Of a stretch of DNA of 64,000 bases, positions 35,584 to 44,295 are shown piece after piece. Positions within the stretch are counted from its first letter, which is position 1, and each line of letters opens with the position of its first letter. A program made the position numbers and the translations under genes. A model generated the notes under the pieces. It searched no databases. It was given only the letters and a program-made list of their open reading frames with translations, and was not told the DNA's origin. The stretch is from Weeksellaceae bacterium (lineage in GTDB: Bacteria > Bacteroidota > Bacteroidia > Flavobacteriales > Weeksellaceae). The DNA is taken from contig JAIBEX010000009.1 in NCBI GenBank assembly GCA_019459455.1, positions 186,001-250,000 of the forward strand. Direction: 5' to 3'.

Positions 35584-36300
35584 TTATACCGGTCTGCATC
35601 CGTCGTCGCACGCCTTCCATACCGGATCGTTGCCTGGTACCGGAGCCACCAGCTCCAGTTTTTGGTTGGTGACCGGATGTACGAATTCAAGTTTGCGTGC
35701 ATGTAGATGGATTCCACCGTCGGGATTGGACCGTGCAGCGCCATACTTTAAATCTCCTTTTATTGGAACGCCAATTTTTGAAAGTTGTGCCCTGATCTGA
35801 TGGTGACGTCCGGTTTCCAGATCGATTTCGAGCAGTTGAAAATTATCAAGTGCCTTAACGACCTCATAATTCAACACGGATTCTTTGGCGTTATCTGTAG
35901 GTCTGATGAAAACAGTCGCCTTGTTTGTCTTCTCATTTTTCTGAAGATAATGAATCAGCCTTTGGCTTTGCGGAATCATCTCCTTTGGAACCACCGCCCA
36001 GTAGGTCTTCCTGATTACACGGTTCTTGACCATCTGGGTCAAACGGGTGAGTGCTTTTGAAGTCTTTGCATAGATTACGAGTCCGGAGGTGGGCCTATCG
36101 ATTCGGTGCACAAGTCCGAGGAATACATTTCCGGGTTTTTGGTCTCTTTTCTTGATAAAATCCTTGATTAAATCCAGCAAAGAAGAATCGCCCGTTTTGT
36201 CGCCCTGCACAAGCTGACCGGTTTTTTTATTGATGACCAGGAGATGATTGTCCTCAAAAACGATCTGTGATTCATCAAACTTCTGCTTTCCCGTTTCCAT
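35584..36300 (-). CDS. RluA-family pseudouridine synthase
   Basis: It isomerises uridine to pseudouridine in rRNA or tRNA. 238 residues from the ATG at 36300. The protein lacks an S4 RNA-binding domain and starts almost directly with the catalytic fold (IVFEDNHLLVINKKTGQLVQG). The signature HRIDRPTSGLVIYAKT near 79-94 carries the catalytic Asp. LETGRHHQIRAQLSKIG near 179 is the conserved C-terminal motif. The target uridine cannot be named from this. It starts four bases after the TSUP gene stop and ends the minus-strand run from panB. Confidence 0.92.
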   Translation of the reverse strand: METGKQKFDESQIVFEDNHLLVINKKTGQLVQGDKTGDSSLLDLIKDFIKKRDQKPGNVFLGLVHRIDRPTSGLVIYAKTSKALTRLTQMVKNRVIRKTYWAVVPKEMIPQSQRLIHYLQKNEKTNKATVFIRPTDNAKESVLNYEVVKALDNFQLLEIDLETGRHHQIRAQLSKIGVPIKGDLKYGAARSNPDGGIHLHARKLEFVHPVTNQKLELVAPVPGNDPVWKACDDGCRPV

Positions 36301-36304
36301 AACC

Positions 36305-37078
36305 TTATATAATTCCGAGCCCCAAAAATACGGCAAAAATGATTAACCCTGCCGCAACGAACACCTGAACGGTTTCCAGCGTCATTTTCTTCAGGAATCT
36401 ATTGCCCAGTAAAGCTCCCACAAAAGCCGAAAGTGTTGCGAGTGCGACTAAGCCCCACTCTATCTCATGCCTTAATTCCAGAATATTTCCGGAATAAACC
36501 GTTAGTCTGGAGACATCCACAAAGCAGGCAATCACAATTCCGGTGGCAATGAAAGCTTCCTTCGTCATTCCGGACCTGATAAGGAATGCTGACCGCAGCG
36601 CGCCCTGATGCCCTGAGAGTCCGCCAAAAAAGCCACTGATGAGTCCGCCGACCGGCAGATATTGCTGTGGTATCTGAAGGTTTTTCAGTTTCGGGATAAG
36701 GTCGAAAAGGGCAAAGAAAACAAGTAGGAGTGCGATGACGACTTTTACCGGTCTTATTTCAAAGGTGGTTCCGTAAATTTTATAGGAGTAAAAAGCTTGT
36801 AAGTCCGTGAGATATCCTAAAAGCCAGGCGCCCAAAAGCGCAGCGACAATTGAAGGCAAACCGAAACTCAGCAGTACCGCCTTATCTATATTCTTTCCCG
36901 TAAGGAAAAACTTAAAGATATTGTTCAGAAAATGAACAATTGCGTTAAGTGCAATCGCCAGGTCCAGCGGGAAGAAAACAGCAAACACCGGCAACAGGAT
37001 CGTACCCAAACCAAAACCGGAAAAAAAAGTCAATCCGGAGGCCAGGAGTGCTGTCAGGCAGATGATGATTTCCTGCAT
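36305..37078 (-). CDS. TSUP (TauE/SafE) family membrane transporter
   Basis: 257 residues with about eight helices. The N-terminal half opens with ALLASGLTFFSGFGLGTILLPVFAVFF and the second half carries LISGFFGGLSGHQGALRSAFLI, the repeated Gly-rich motif of the TSUP family. Members export sulfite, sulfoacetate or other small organosulfur anions, or serve unknown functions. An upstream in-frame ATG at 37135 would add polar residues ahead of helix 1; the ATG at 37078 is chosen. It overlaps nothing and is tightly spaced in a panB-led minus-strand run. Confidence 0.88.
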   Translation of the reverse strand: MQEIIICLTALLASGLTFFSGFGLGTILLPVFAVFFPLDLAIALNAIVHFLNNIFKFFLTGKNIDKAVLLSFGLPSIVAALLGAWLLGYLTDLQAFYSYKIYGTTFEIRPVKVVIALLLVFFALFDLIPKLKNLQIPQQYLPVGGLISGFFGGLSGHQGALRSAFLIRSGMTKEAFIATGIVIACFVDVSRLTVYSGNILELRHEIEWGLVALATLSAFVGALLGNRFLKKMTLETVQVFVAAGLIIFAVFLGLGII

Positions 37079-37085
37079 GGAAAGA

Positions 37086-37412
37086 TCAGCTCCTAACCTG
37101 GCGGGGCCTGTTGAAGATGGACAGGACAACTCCACCCAAAAGACCTGCAGTTTTTATGTAAGACATATTAAGACTTTCCGGCAACAAAGCACCAACAATA
37201 CAGAATGCCGCGGCAAGATACATGGGATACCGCATCTTGGGATTACTTAGAAAAGGAGCCTGGAAAAAAAAGCTAAACCCGATCAGGATATAAAATACTT
37301 TCTGGGACAGAAGGTTGTTGATTTCCGGAGAAAAAAGGTTGAACCAGCCTACAACGAGGCAAAATATAGCGGCGATTGACAGGATTCCCTGTATCATTTG
37401 GGTGTTCTTCAT
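37086..37412 (-). CDS. Small four-helix membrane protein, DUF6804-like
   Basis: 108 residues with four hydrophobic segments (about 7-25, 37-53, 63-78, 85-99). Short, mostly uncharged loops and a basic tail RPRQVRS suggest the C terminus is cytoplasmic. Function is unknown; the DUF assignment is tentative. Its start codon overlaps the panB stop by one base and the TSUP gene follows after seven bases, so it belongs to the panB operon. Confidence 0.7.
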   Translation of the reverse strand: MKNTQMIQGILSIAAIFCLVVGWFNLFSPEINNLLSQKVFYILIGFSFFFQAPFLSNPKMRYPMYLAAAFCIVGALLPESLNMSYIKTAGLLGGVVLSIFNRPRQVRS

Positions 37413-38227
37413 TAGTAACTTTCGTTTTGGTTTGGAAAATCGGCAGATTTTACGTCTTTCACGTACTGGGACACCGCTCCCGTTATTTCAGTATATAAAT
37501 CGAGATATCTTCTTAAAAATTTGGGGGAAAAACCTTTATTCATGCCTACCATATCATGGTATACGAGAACCTGTCCGTCGCAGTCCGGCCCTGCACCAAT
37601 ACCGATGGTCGGGATGGAAATGCTTTCAGAAACCTTTTTCGCCAGATCGGCAGGGATTTTCTCAAGCACCAGTCCAAAACACCCAAGTTCTTCCAGGAGT
37701 TTCGCGTCGCTGAGAAGTTTTTCCGCCTCAGCATCCTCTTTCGCACGAACTTTATAAGTTCCGAACTGGTAAATGGACTGTGGAGTTAAACCCAAATGGC
37801 CCATGACCGGAATTCCGGCATTTACAATTTTTCGGATCGATTTTTCAATCTCGATGCCCCCTTCTATTTTTATCGCATGAGCACCGCCTTCCTTCATCAT
37901 TCGCACTGCCGATTCCAGGGCTTTTTCAGAATTGCTCTGGTACGTGCCAAATGGCAGGTCAGCAACGATTAATGCCCTCTCCACTCCCCTTACCACACAC
38001 TGGGTATGGTAGATCATCTGGTCCAGGGTAATCGGAAGCGTTGTTTCAAACCCCGCCATAACGTTGGCGGCCGAGTCGCCGATGAGGATGGAATCCACAC
38101 CACCTGCGTCCACCATCTTCGCAGTGGTGAAGTCATAGGCGGTAAGCATGGTGATCTTTTCTTTGTCGAATTTCATTTTCCGCAAAGTCTCGGTCGTTAT
38201 TTTCTTTAATTCTGAATGTACAGACAT
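37412..38227 (-). CDS. panB: 3-methyl-2-oxobutanoate hydroxymethyltransferase
   Basis: The first step of pantothenate (coenzyme A) synthesis: it adds a hydroxymethyl group from 5,10-methylene-tetrahydrofolate to alpha-ketoisovalerate. 271 residues, normal size. [24 protein letters not shown] near 29-52 holds the metal-binding Asp, [10 protein letters not shown] follows near 90, KIEGG near 119, GHLGLTPQS near 142, and [21 protein letters not shown] near 205. It leads a minus-strand run with a small membrane protein, a TSUP transporter and an RluA enzyme. Confidence 0.96.
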   Translation of the reverse strand: MSVHSELKKITTETLRKMKFDKEKITMLTAYDFTTAKMVDAGGVDSILIGDSAANVMAGFETTLPITLDQMIYHTQCVVRGVERALIVADLPFGTYQSNSEKALESAVRMMKEGGAHAIKIEGGIEIEKSIRKIVNAGIPVMGHLGLTPQSIYQFGTYKVRAKEDAEAEKLLSDAKLLEELGCFGLVLEKIPADLAKKVSESISIPTIGIGAGPDCDGQVLVYHDMVGMNKGFSPKFLRRYLDLYTEITGAVSQYVKDVKSADFPNQNESY

Positions 38228-38310
38228 TTTGTTTTTGTTTGGGATTGGGCTAAGTCATTTGCAGAAAGCCATATTCGTGAGGTAAATGAGACCGTGAAAA
38301 CCGCGTAAAA

Positions 38311-39024
38311 CTAAAGCACCACATGTCCTAACTTGATCAGTTTCTCGTGATTCAGGATCTTGATGTTCCTTCCTTCCGTTTCGATGAGGTGATCCTGCTT
38401 GAATTCCGAAATCAGGCGGATGGCACTTTCGGTTGCAGTGCCTATAAGGTTAGCGATCTCTTCCCTGGTAAGGGATATCTTGATGAAACCTTCAGGATCG
38501 GTACCCAACTTCTGTTCCAGCAGGAGTAGAATCTCAGCGAGTCTCTCCCGAACTGTTTTCTGCGCCAGAAAGGTAACGGTATTCGAACTTTCCCCAAGCT
38601 CAAAAGCAACCTTCTGAAGCATTACAAAGGAAAATTTACTGTCGTATTCCAGAAGATGCATGAAGAGGTCTGCAGGAATCATGGTGGCCTCTATATCGGT
38701 CATGGCTTCTGCCTTGGCCTGAAAGTTTTCCCCGCAAAGCAGGGAGCGGTACCCGATAATATCTCCTTCTTTAATAAACCTCAGGATCTGCTCCTTTCCG
38801 TAAGCCCCCTGTTTGGAGAGTTTGGCGGTTCCTTTATGAAGATAGAATACACTTTTGGGAAGATCTTGCTCGTCGAAGAGTATTTCACCCTTATGGAATT
38901 TCACATTTTCGGTAGCACTCTGGTACCTCTCATAATCTTCGGATGAGAGCCTCTGTTTTAAATCTTCCTTGCTGAAAATCTTCCTGATACTATCCTCTAA
39001 AATCACTTGCTTTTCCTGTGACAT
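38311..39024 (-). CDS. Crp/Fnr-family transcription regulator
   Basis: 237 residues from the ATG at 39024. An N-terminal cyclic-nucleotide-binding-like beta-roll (about 36-130), a long dimer helix and a C-terminal winged helix-turn-helix (SLTREEIANLIGTATESAIRLISEFKQ near 188-214). The helix-turn-helix resembles FNR-like proteins, but only one cysteine is present, so it cannot hold the FNR-type [4Fe-4S] cluster. A redox, haem or other ligand must be assumed. It is divergent from the copper ATPase ccoI and the cbb3 oxidase genes, making it a candidate regulator of them; this is inferred from position. Confidence 0.9.
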   Translation of the reverse strand: MSQEKQVILEDSIRKIFSKEDLKQRLSSEDYERYQSATENVKFHKGEILFDEQDLPKSVFYLHKGTAKLSKQGAYGKEQILRFIKEGDIIGYRSLLCGENFQAKAEAMTDIEATMIPADLFMHLLEYDSKFSFVMLQKVAFELGESSNTVTFLAQKTVRERLAEILLLLEQKLGTDPEGFIKISLTREEIANLIGTATESAIRLISEFKQDHLIETEGRNIKILNHEKLIKLGHVVL

Positions 39025-39041
39025 TTTATGACATTTATCAG

Positions 39042-39072
39042 CAAAAATAGGTTTTTTTAACCTGAGCGGCAA
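39042..39072 (-). promoter_or_regulatory. Promoter of the Crp-family gene
   Basis: On the minus strand TTG (39070-39072), 20 bases, then TATTTTTG (39042-39049). Full match to the -33/-7 class. The box ends 17 bases before the ATG. Confidence 0.65.
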
Positions 39073-39084
39073 GGTTTTTTGTCC

Positions 39085-39092
39085 TATTTTTG
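39085..39092 (+). promoter_or_regulatory. Candidate -7 box of ccoI
   Basis: TATTTTTG, divergent from the Crp promoter. It overlaps a possible TTG start at 39090, which argues for the GTG start at 39114. No -33 TTG at normal distance, so activation by a regulator is possible. Confidence 0.45.
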
Positions 39093-39113
39093 TGGGTCAA
39101 TTTAAAAAGAAAA

Positions 39114-41501
39114 GTGTCTAAAATTTGTTTTCACTGCGGGCAACCAGCAGAAAAAGAACGCATAACCTTTGACGAAAAGGTATTTTGCTGTAATGGCTGT
39201 AGGTCGGTTTATGAAATCCTGAATTTGAACAATCTTGGGAATTTTTATGAGCTGAATAAGAATTCCGGCATCCGTCCTGATGAAAATGCTCTGGAATTCG
39301 ATTATCTAGACACACCTGAAATCTTTGAAAACATTACCGATTTTTCTGAAGGGGAGACCACATTGGTCACCTTCAAGATTCCTGTTATTCACTGTTCTTC
39401 CTGCATATGGCTTCTGGAGAGCCTACACACCCTAAATACGGATATCAGGTATTCCCAGGTTAACTTTACCAGGAAAACGGTACAGATTTCCTTTAACCAT
39501 CATAACCTTAAGCTTAGCCAACTGGCAAAGTTCCTTACTGACCTTGGATACAAACCGGTAATCAGTATGGAAACCGCCGACCGCAAGGAGGAGCATTGGG
39601 ACAAAAGCTTACTGATCAAACTCGCCATCGCAGGCTTTGCCTTTGGGAACGGCATGTTTTTCTCTTATCCGGAATATGCGGCTGAACTCCTCGGGTCAAA
39701 CGACTTTTGGTTTGAAAAATATAAGAACCTTTTCCGCTTCATCCTTTTCCTTCTTTCCACTCCCGTTGTATTCTACTCGGCTTCCGATTATTTCAAATCG
39801 GCAATCTACGGACTCAGGAACAAAGTCATCAACATCGATGTACCGATTGTACTGGGCATCCTGGTGCTTTATGGGCGAAGCATTTATGAAGTGCTCACGG
39901 ATTACGGACCGGGATACTTCGATACCCTTTGTGGCCTGCTCTTTTTTATGCTTTTGGGTAAATTTTTCCAAAAAAGGACCTACAGCGCACTCTCCTATGA
40001 CCGAGACTATAAATCGTTCTATCCCATCGCCGTTACAAAGGTGGATTTCAACGGAAAACAGGACAACATCCTGCTTTCTGAACTCAAGATTGGCGACCGG
40101 ATCATGGTAAGGAATCACGAGATCATTCCGGTGGATGCAATACTCATTAGCGGGGAAGGTAATATAGACAACAGCTTCATAACGGGCGAGAGCGCTACGG
40201 TAACCAAAAAGCCGGGTGACAAAATATTTGCTGGCGGTAAGCAAATCGGGTCTGTTCTGGAAGTGGAGGCGATAAAAAATGTGGATCAAAGCTATCTGAC
40301 ACAACTCTGGAACAAAGAGGCCTTCAAAAAGCATGAAACCGGACTGGACACGCTAACCAATACAATAAGCAAGTATTTCACAATCGCCATTTTAGGAATT
40401 ACCCTGCTGGCAGGCCTGTACTGGGTCCGCATTGATGAGGAGAAGATGTGGCAGGTCGTATCGGCAATCCTGATTGTCGCTTGTCCGTGTGCTCTGGCGC
40501 TTTCGGCTCCATTTACCTTTGGGCACATCATGCGGATTATGGGACGCAATAAATTCTATGTAAAGGATACCCTGACCATAGAAAAACTGTCTAAAGTGGG
40601 CACTTTGGTTTTCGATAAAACAGGAACCATAACGCAGAGCAAGAAATCAAGCATCACCTATCTAGGTGCCGAAATTCCTTTCTTTGATTTGCAGAACCTT
40701 AAATCGCTCCTTAAAAATTCCAATCACCCCCTTTCCAAATCATTATACGGATATATGGATGTGGAAGACGGGTATTTTCCGGCACACGATTTCCAGGACG
40801 TTCCATCTAAAGGCTACAGTGCGACCGTACGGGGACAGCAGTACAAAATAGGATCCGGAAGCTATAACGGACAGACCTCACAAAATCTGGAAACCGCGGT
40901 TTACATCAGCAGAAACGATGAGCTTCTGGGGAGGTATATCTTTAAGAATGAATACCGGTCCAACCTGCAGCGTCTGTTTAGGAAGCTTAAGGGATATCAT
41001 GTTCACGTACTGAGCGGCGATAACGCTTCGGAGGAGATCCAACTTCGGAATATCATCCCGAATGCTGAAATGATGAGTTTCAACCAGGATCCGGAAGGCA
41101 AACTCAATTTCATCAGAAACCTGCAGGAGCAGGGGCAAAAAGTAGCCATGCTGGGCGACGGATTAAATGATGCCGGTGCTTTGAAACAGAGTAATGTCGG
41201 AATTGCGGTGGCTGATGACACGAACTCCTTCACGCCAGCCTCTGATGTGATTATGAACGGTGAAAAGATGGCAGACCTGGACAAATACCTGGACCTGACG
41301 AAAGATGCCATGACGATTGTTAAATTTACATTTGGCATCAGCCTTACGTACAACGTTGTAGGACTTACAATCGCGGTCCTGGGTCATATGTCGCCGCTGG
41401 TTGCGGCTATTCTGATGCCTATCAGCTCTATCAGCGTGGTTGCGTTTACCTCTGCAGCAACCTGGATCAGAAGCCTAAAGTATTTTGGACGGCCGGTATA
41501 A
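39114..41501 (+). CDS. ccoI: Copper-type P1B ATPase for cbb3 oxidase assembly
   Basis: A heavy-metal pump of the CcoI/FixI group that feeds copper into cbb3 oxidase maturation. From the GTG at 39114 it is 795 residues. An N-terminal zinc-ribbon-like part has CFHCGQ and FCCNGCRSVY (four to five Cys). A metal-binding domain follows with HCSSCIW near 100, then membrane helices with the CPCALALS metal-transport motif near 455, phosphorylation motif DKTGTITQ near 502, and the GDGLNDAGAL hinge near 681. The start is uncertain: a TTG at 39090 would add eight residues. Next comes ccoS and the oxidase operon. Confidence 0.93.
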   Translation: MSKICFHCGQPAEKERITFDEKVFCCNGCRSVYEILNLNNLGNFYELNKNSGIRPDENALEFDYLDTPEIFENITDFSEGETTLVTFKIPVIHCSSCIWLLESLHTLNTDIRYSQVNFTRKTVQISFNHHNLKLSQLAKFLTDLGYKPVISMETADRKEEHWDKSLLIKLAIAGFAFGNGMFFSYPEYAAELLGSNDFWFEKYKNLFRFILFLLSTPVVFYSASDYFKSAIYGLRNKVINIDVPIVLGILVLYGRSIYEVLTDYGPGYFDTLCGLLFFMLLGKFFQKRTYSALSYDRDYKSFYPIAVTKVDFNGKQDNILLSELKIGDRIMVRNHEIIPVDAILISGEGNIDNSFITGESATVTKKPGDKIFAGGKQIGSVLEVEAIKNVDQSYLTQLWNKEAFKKHETGLDTLTNTISKYFTIAILGITLLAGLYWVRIDEEKMWQVVSAILIVACPCALALSAPFTFGHIMRIMGRNKFYVKDTLTIEKLSKVGTLVFDKTGTITQSKKSSITYLGAEIPFFDLQNLKSLLKNSNHPLSKSLYGYMDVEDGYFPAHDFQDVPSKGYSATVRGQQYKIGSGSYNGQTSQNLETAVYISRNDELLGRYIFKNEYRSNLQRLFRKLKGYHVHVLSGDNASEEIQLRNIIPNAEMMSFNQDPEGKLNFIRNLQEQGQKVAMLGDGLNDAGALKQSNVGIAVADDTNSFTPASDVIMNGEKMADLDKYLDLTKDAMTIVKFTFGISLTYNVVGLTIAVLGHMSPLVAAILMPISSISVVAFTSAATWIRSLKYFGRPV

Positions 41502-41584
41502 GCTCTTCGGATGGCTTATTTAGAAGTGTTTTAAATTAATTGAATTAGTAGTGAACTGATTAATATCATTATTTTTCATTAAAT

Positions 41585-41610
41585 TTGGCCTTTCATATAT
41601 TTTAAATTTG
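41585..41610 (+). promoter_or_regulatory. Candidate promoter of the cco operon
   Basis: TTG at 41585-41587, 15 bases, then TAAATTTG at 41603-41610, eight bases before the ccoS ATG. The spacer is slightly short. I see no clear FNR-type palindrome in the 118-base gap after ccoI. Confidence 0.5.
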
Positions 41611-41618
41611 CCTGCGGT

Positions 41619-41792
41619 ATGGATATACTCTATTTGATGATCATTTGCAGCGTATCGGTAGGAGTGGTATTTCTCATACTTTTTATCTACAATGCCAGAA
41701 AAGGGCAGTTTGAAGATGATGAATCTCCTGCAGTAAGAATATTGCTGGATAAGGATGACCCTTCCGACCCACCAGAAAAGAATAAAGATTAA
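41619..41792 (+). CDS. ccoS: cbb3 oxidase maturation protein CcoS
   Basis: A 57-residue protein with one membrane helix (about residues 2-24, ending FLILFIYNARKGQF) and an acidic cytoplasmic tail with EDDESPAVRILLDKDD. This is the CcoS layout: helix, then a short aromatic and acidic segment. CcoS is needed to insert cofactors into the cbb3 catalytic subunit. Position between ccoI and ccoNO is the classic place. The gene is very short but has a good -7 box upstream. Confidence 0.88.
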   Translation: MDILYLMIICSVSVGVVFLILFIYNARKGQFEDDESPAVRILLDKDDPSDPPEKNKD

Positions 41793-41819
41793 TATAGAAG
41801 AAAAAAGTGATTAGTTAAT

Positions 41820-44072
41820 ATGGAAACACAAAAATTTAGTTACGACAACAATATCGTTCGGGCATTTTTATATGCGACCGTCATATTTGGTGTCGTAGGA
41901 TTTTTATTCGGTCTTACCGCAGCTTTACTGCTGTTTTATCCGGAACTTCCGGAATATTTCCTGGGAACAGACGATGATACCATTAAGAGTTTGGCATCCG
42001 GTAATATTCAGGGGTTAATTAATTCCCAAGGTGCCTTTGGTTTTGGACGGATAAGGATGCTGCACACGAGTGCGGTAATTTTCGCGTTTGTGGGTAACGG
42101 TATGTTTGCCGGGATTTATTATTCCCTGCAGCGCCTCCTGAAAGCCCGAATGTACAGCGATAGCCTCTCCTGGATACACTTCTGGTCTTGGCAGCTCATG
42201 ATTGTTGCCGTTGTGATCACCTTCTTTATGGGAATTAACACTTCCAAAGAGTACGCAGAACACGAGTGGCCGATCGACATTTTAATTGCAGTTTCATGGA
42301 TTATTTTCGGGATCAACATGTTTGCTACAATTGCAAAGAGAAGAGTCCGTCACCTGTATGTAGCCATCTGGTTTTACATTGGTACATGGATCGCTGTTGC
42401 AATGCTCCATATTTTCAACAACCTTGAGGTACCGTTAACTTTCACAAAATCTTATTCCGCTTACGCAGGGGTAAAGGACGCTCTGGTACAGTGGTGGTAT
42501 GGTCACAACGCCGTAGCTTTCTTCCTGACTACCCCAATTCTTGGATTAATGTATTATTTCCTTCCAAAAGCGGCAGACAGACCGGTTTTCTCCTATAAGC
42601 TGTCTATCATCCACTTCTGGTCCCTTATATTCGTTTATATCTGGGCGGGTCCTCACCACCTGCAGTACACTGCACTTCCAGGCTGGGCACAGGCGCTTGC
42701 CACAGGTTTCTCCATTATGTTAATCGCTCCGTCCTGGGGTGGTATGCTGAATGGATTACTGACCCTTCGTGGAGCCTGGGATAAGGTAAGGGAAAACCCG
42801 GTGCTGAAATTCTTTGTGGTTGCGGTAACGTGCTACGGAATGGCCACTTTTGAAGGGCCGCTTTTAGCAACAAAAACTTTGAACAAGATCGGACACTTTA
42901 CCGACTGGGTAATTGGTCACGTACATATTGGTGCATTGGGTTGGAATGGTTTCATGGCCTTCGGTATGATTTATTACCTGCTTCCAATCATGTGGAGAAC
43001 CAAGCTATGGTCAGTTAAACTTGCCAACTGGCATTTCTGGCTAGGAACCTTAGGAATTGTGTTTTACGCTGTCCCTTTGTACATCGCAGGATTTACCCAG
43101 GGACTGATGTGGAAGCAGTTCAATCCGGACGGAACTTTGGTATATAAGCAGTGGTTGGATACCGTAACGGCAATCATCCCATATTATATCATGAGATTTG
43201 TAGGTGGTACGCTTTATATAACGGGAGCCATATTAATGTGCGTCAACGTTATTAAAACAGTGAGGTCAGGGTCCTTCCAGAAAGAGGTGCCTGCCGAAGC
43301 ACCTGCGCTTGCCAATATCGGTAAGACAAGAAAAGAAGGAGAAGGTGCTCACCTTTGGCTTGAAAGAATGCCTGTGTACCTGTCTGTCCTTGCATTTATT
43401 GCGGTTGCCATTGGTGGTGCAGTACAGATTATCCCGACTTTAACCATCAAGGAAAATGTACCGACCATCTCCGCGGTAAAACCATATTCGCCACTTGAAC
43501 TGGAAGGAAGGGACCTATACATCAGGGAAGGCTGTAATTCCTGCCACTCACAGATGATCCGTCCGTTCCGTGACGAGGTCGTAAGATTTAACGGAAAGAA
43601 TGGCCAATACTCCAAAGCTGGAGAGTTTGTTTATGACCGTCCGTTCCTGTGGGGCTCGAAGAGAACCGGACCGGATTTACACAGAGAAGGTGGTAAAAAC
43701 CCAAGTTCATGGCATTATAAGCACATGTACAACCCAAGATCAACTTCTGCAGGATCCATTATGCCAAGATATCCATGGCTGATTGCAAATGACCTGGACC
43801 GTACAAATATGACCGCTAAACTGGACCTCATGAAGAACGTATTTGATGTTCCTTATGCGAAGGCAGAAATCGATTCAGCACATCAGTGGGCCGACAATCA
43901 GGCAGCCAAAATTGTAAAGGATATTTACAGTGAGGCTCCGGATTTAAAGGAAGCCTATGCGAAGAGACCTGCGGGTGAACTTGAAAAAAAGGAAATCATA
44001 GCACTTATTGCATATTTGCAGCGCCTTGGAACCGACATCAAGACCACGGAAATTAAAACCGCTGGCAATTAA
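41820..44072 (+). CDS. ccoNO: Fused cbb3 cytochrome c oxidase subunits I and II (CcoN-CcoO)
   Basis: The catalytic core of the high-affinity oxidase, which reduces oxygen to water at low oxygen. 750 residues in one chain. Residues 1-470 are the 12-helix CcoN haem-copper part, with RMLHTSAVIFAF (haem ligand His) near 77, WWYGHNAVAFFLTTPILGLMYY near 226 with the CuB His and Tyr, and GPHHLQYTALP near 280. Residues 545-750 are the CcoO membrane-anchored cytochrome c, with haem motif CNSCH at 572-576 and axial Met in SAGSIMPRYPWL near 645. Separate genes are normal in Proteobacteria; the fusion is known from Bacteroidota. Confidence 0.95.
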   Translation: METQKFSYDNNIVRAFLYATVIFGVVGFLFGLTAALLLFYPELPEYFLGTDDDTIKSLASGNIQGLINSQGAFGFGRIRMLHTSAVIFAFVGNGMFAGIYYSLQRLLKARMYSDSLSWIHFWSWQLMIVAVVITFFMGINTSKEYAEHEWPIDILIAVSWIIFGINMFATIAKRRVRHLYVAIWFYIGTWIAVAMLHIFNNLEVPLTFTKSYSAYAGVKDALVQWWYGHNAVAFFLTTPILGLMYYFLPKAADRPVFSYKLSIIHFWSLIFVYIWAGPHHLQYTALPGWAQALATGFSIMLIAPSWGGMLNGLLTLRGAWDKVRENPVLKFFVVAVTCYGMATFEGPLLATKTLNKIGHFTDWVIGHVHIGALGWNGFMAFGMIYYLLPIMWRTKLWSVKLANWHFWLGTLGIVFYAVPLYIAGFTQGLMWKQFNPDGTLVYKQWLDTVTAIIPYYIMRFVGGTLYITGAILMCVNVIKTVRSGSFQKEVPAEAPALANIGKTRKEGEGAHLWLERMPVYLSVLAFIAVAIGGAVQIIPTLTIKENVPTISAVKPYSPLELEGRDLYIREGCNSCHSQMIRPFRDEVVRFNGKNGQYSKAGEFVYDRPFLWGSKRTGPDLHREGGKNPSSWHYKHMYNPRSTSAGSIMPRYPWLIANDLDRTNMTAKLDLMKNVFDVPYAKAEIDSAHQWADNQAAKIVKDIYSEAPDLKEAYAKRPAGELEKKEIIALIAYLQRLGTDIKTTEIKTAGN

Positions 44073-44095
44073 GATCAATTTCTGAATAAAGTACT

Positions 44096-44290
44096 ATGAT
44101 ACCTCAAAGTTTAAGGGATATAATGGCAAATGGTGACAACGCCGGGCTACTTCAGATCATATCTCTGCTTATCCTTTTAATCTTCTTCGTTGGTTTGGTG
44201 ATTTATGTTTTCAGCAGGCCAAAGAAGCACTACCGGGAGGAAGAAAATGCTCCATTAGACGACGACCAACCATTTAATTCAAATAATTAA
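44096..44290 (+). CDS. ccoQ: cbb3 oxidase small subunit CcoQ
   Basis: 64 residues with one membrane helix (about 19-38), a YVFSRPKKHYREEENAPLDDDQ tail with the typical CcoQ/FixQ basic then acidic sequence, and no cofactor motifs. CcoQ stabilises the oxidase complex. It lies between ccoNO and ccoP with gaps of 23 and 5 bases. Confidence 0.88.
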   Translation: MIPQSLRDIMANGDNAGLLQIISLLILLIFFVGLVIYVFSRPKKHYREEENAPLDDDQPFNSNN

Positions 44291-44295
44291 CCATC

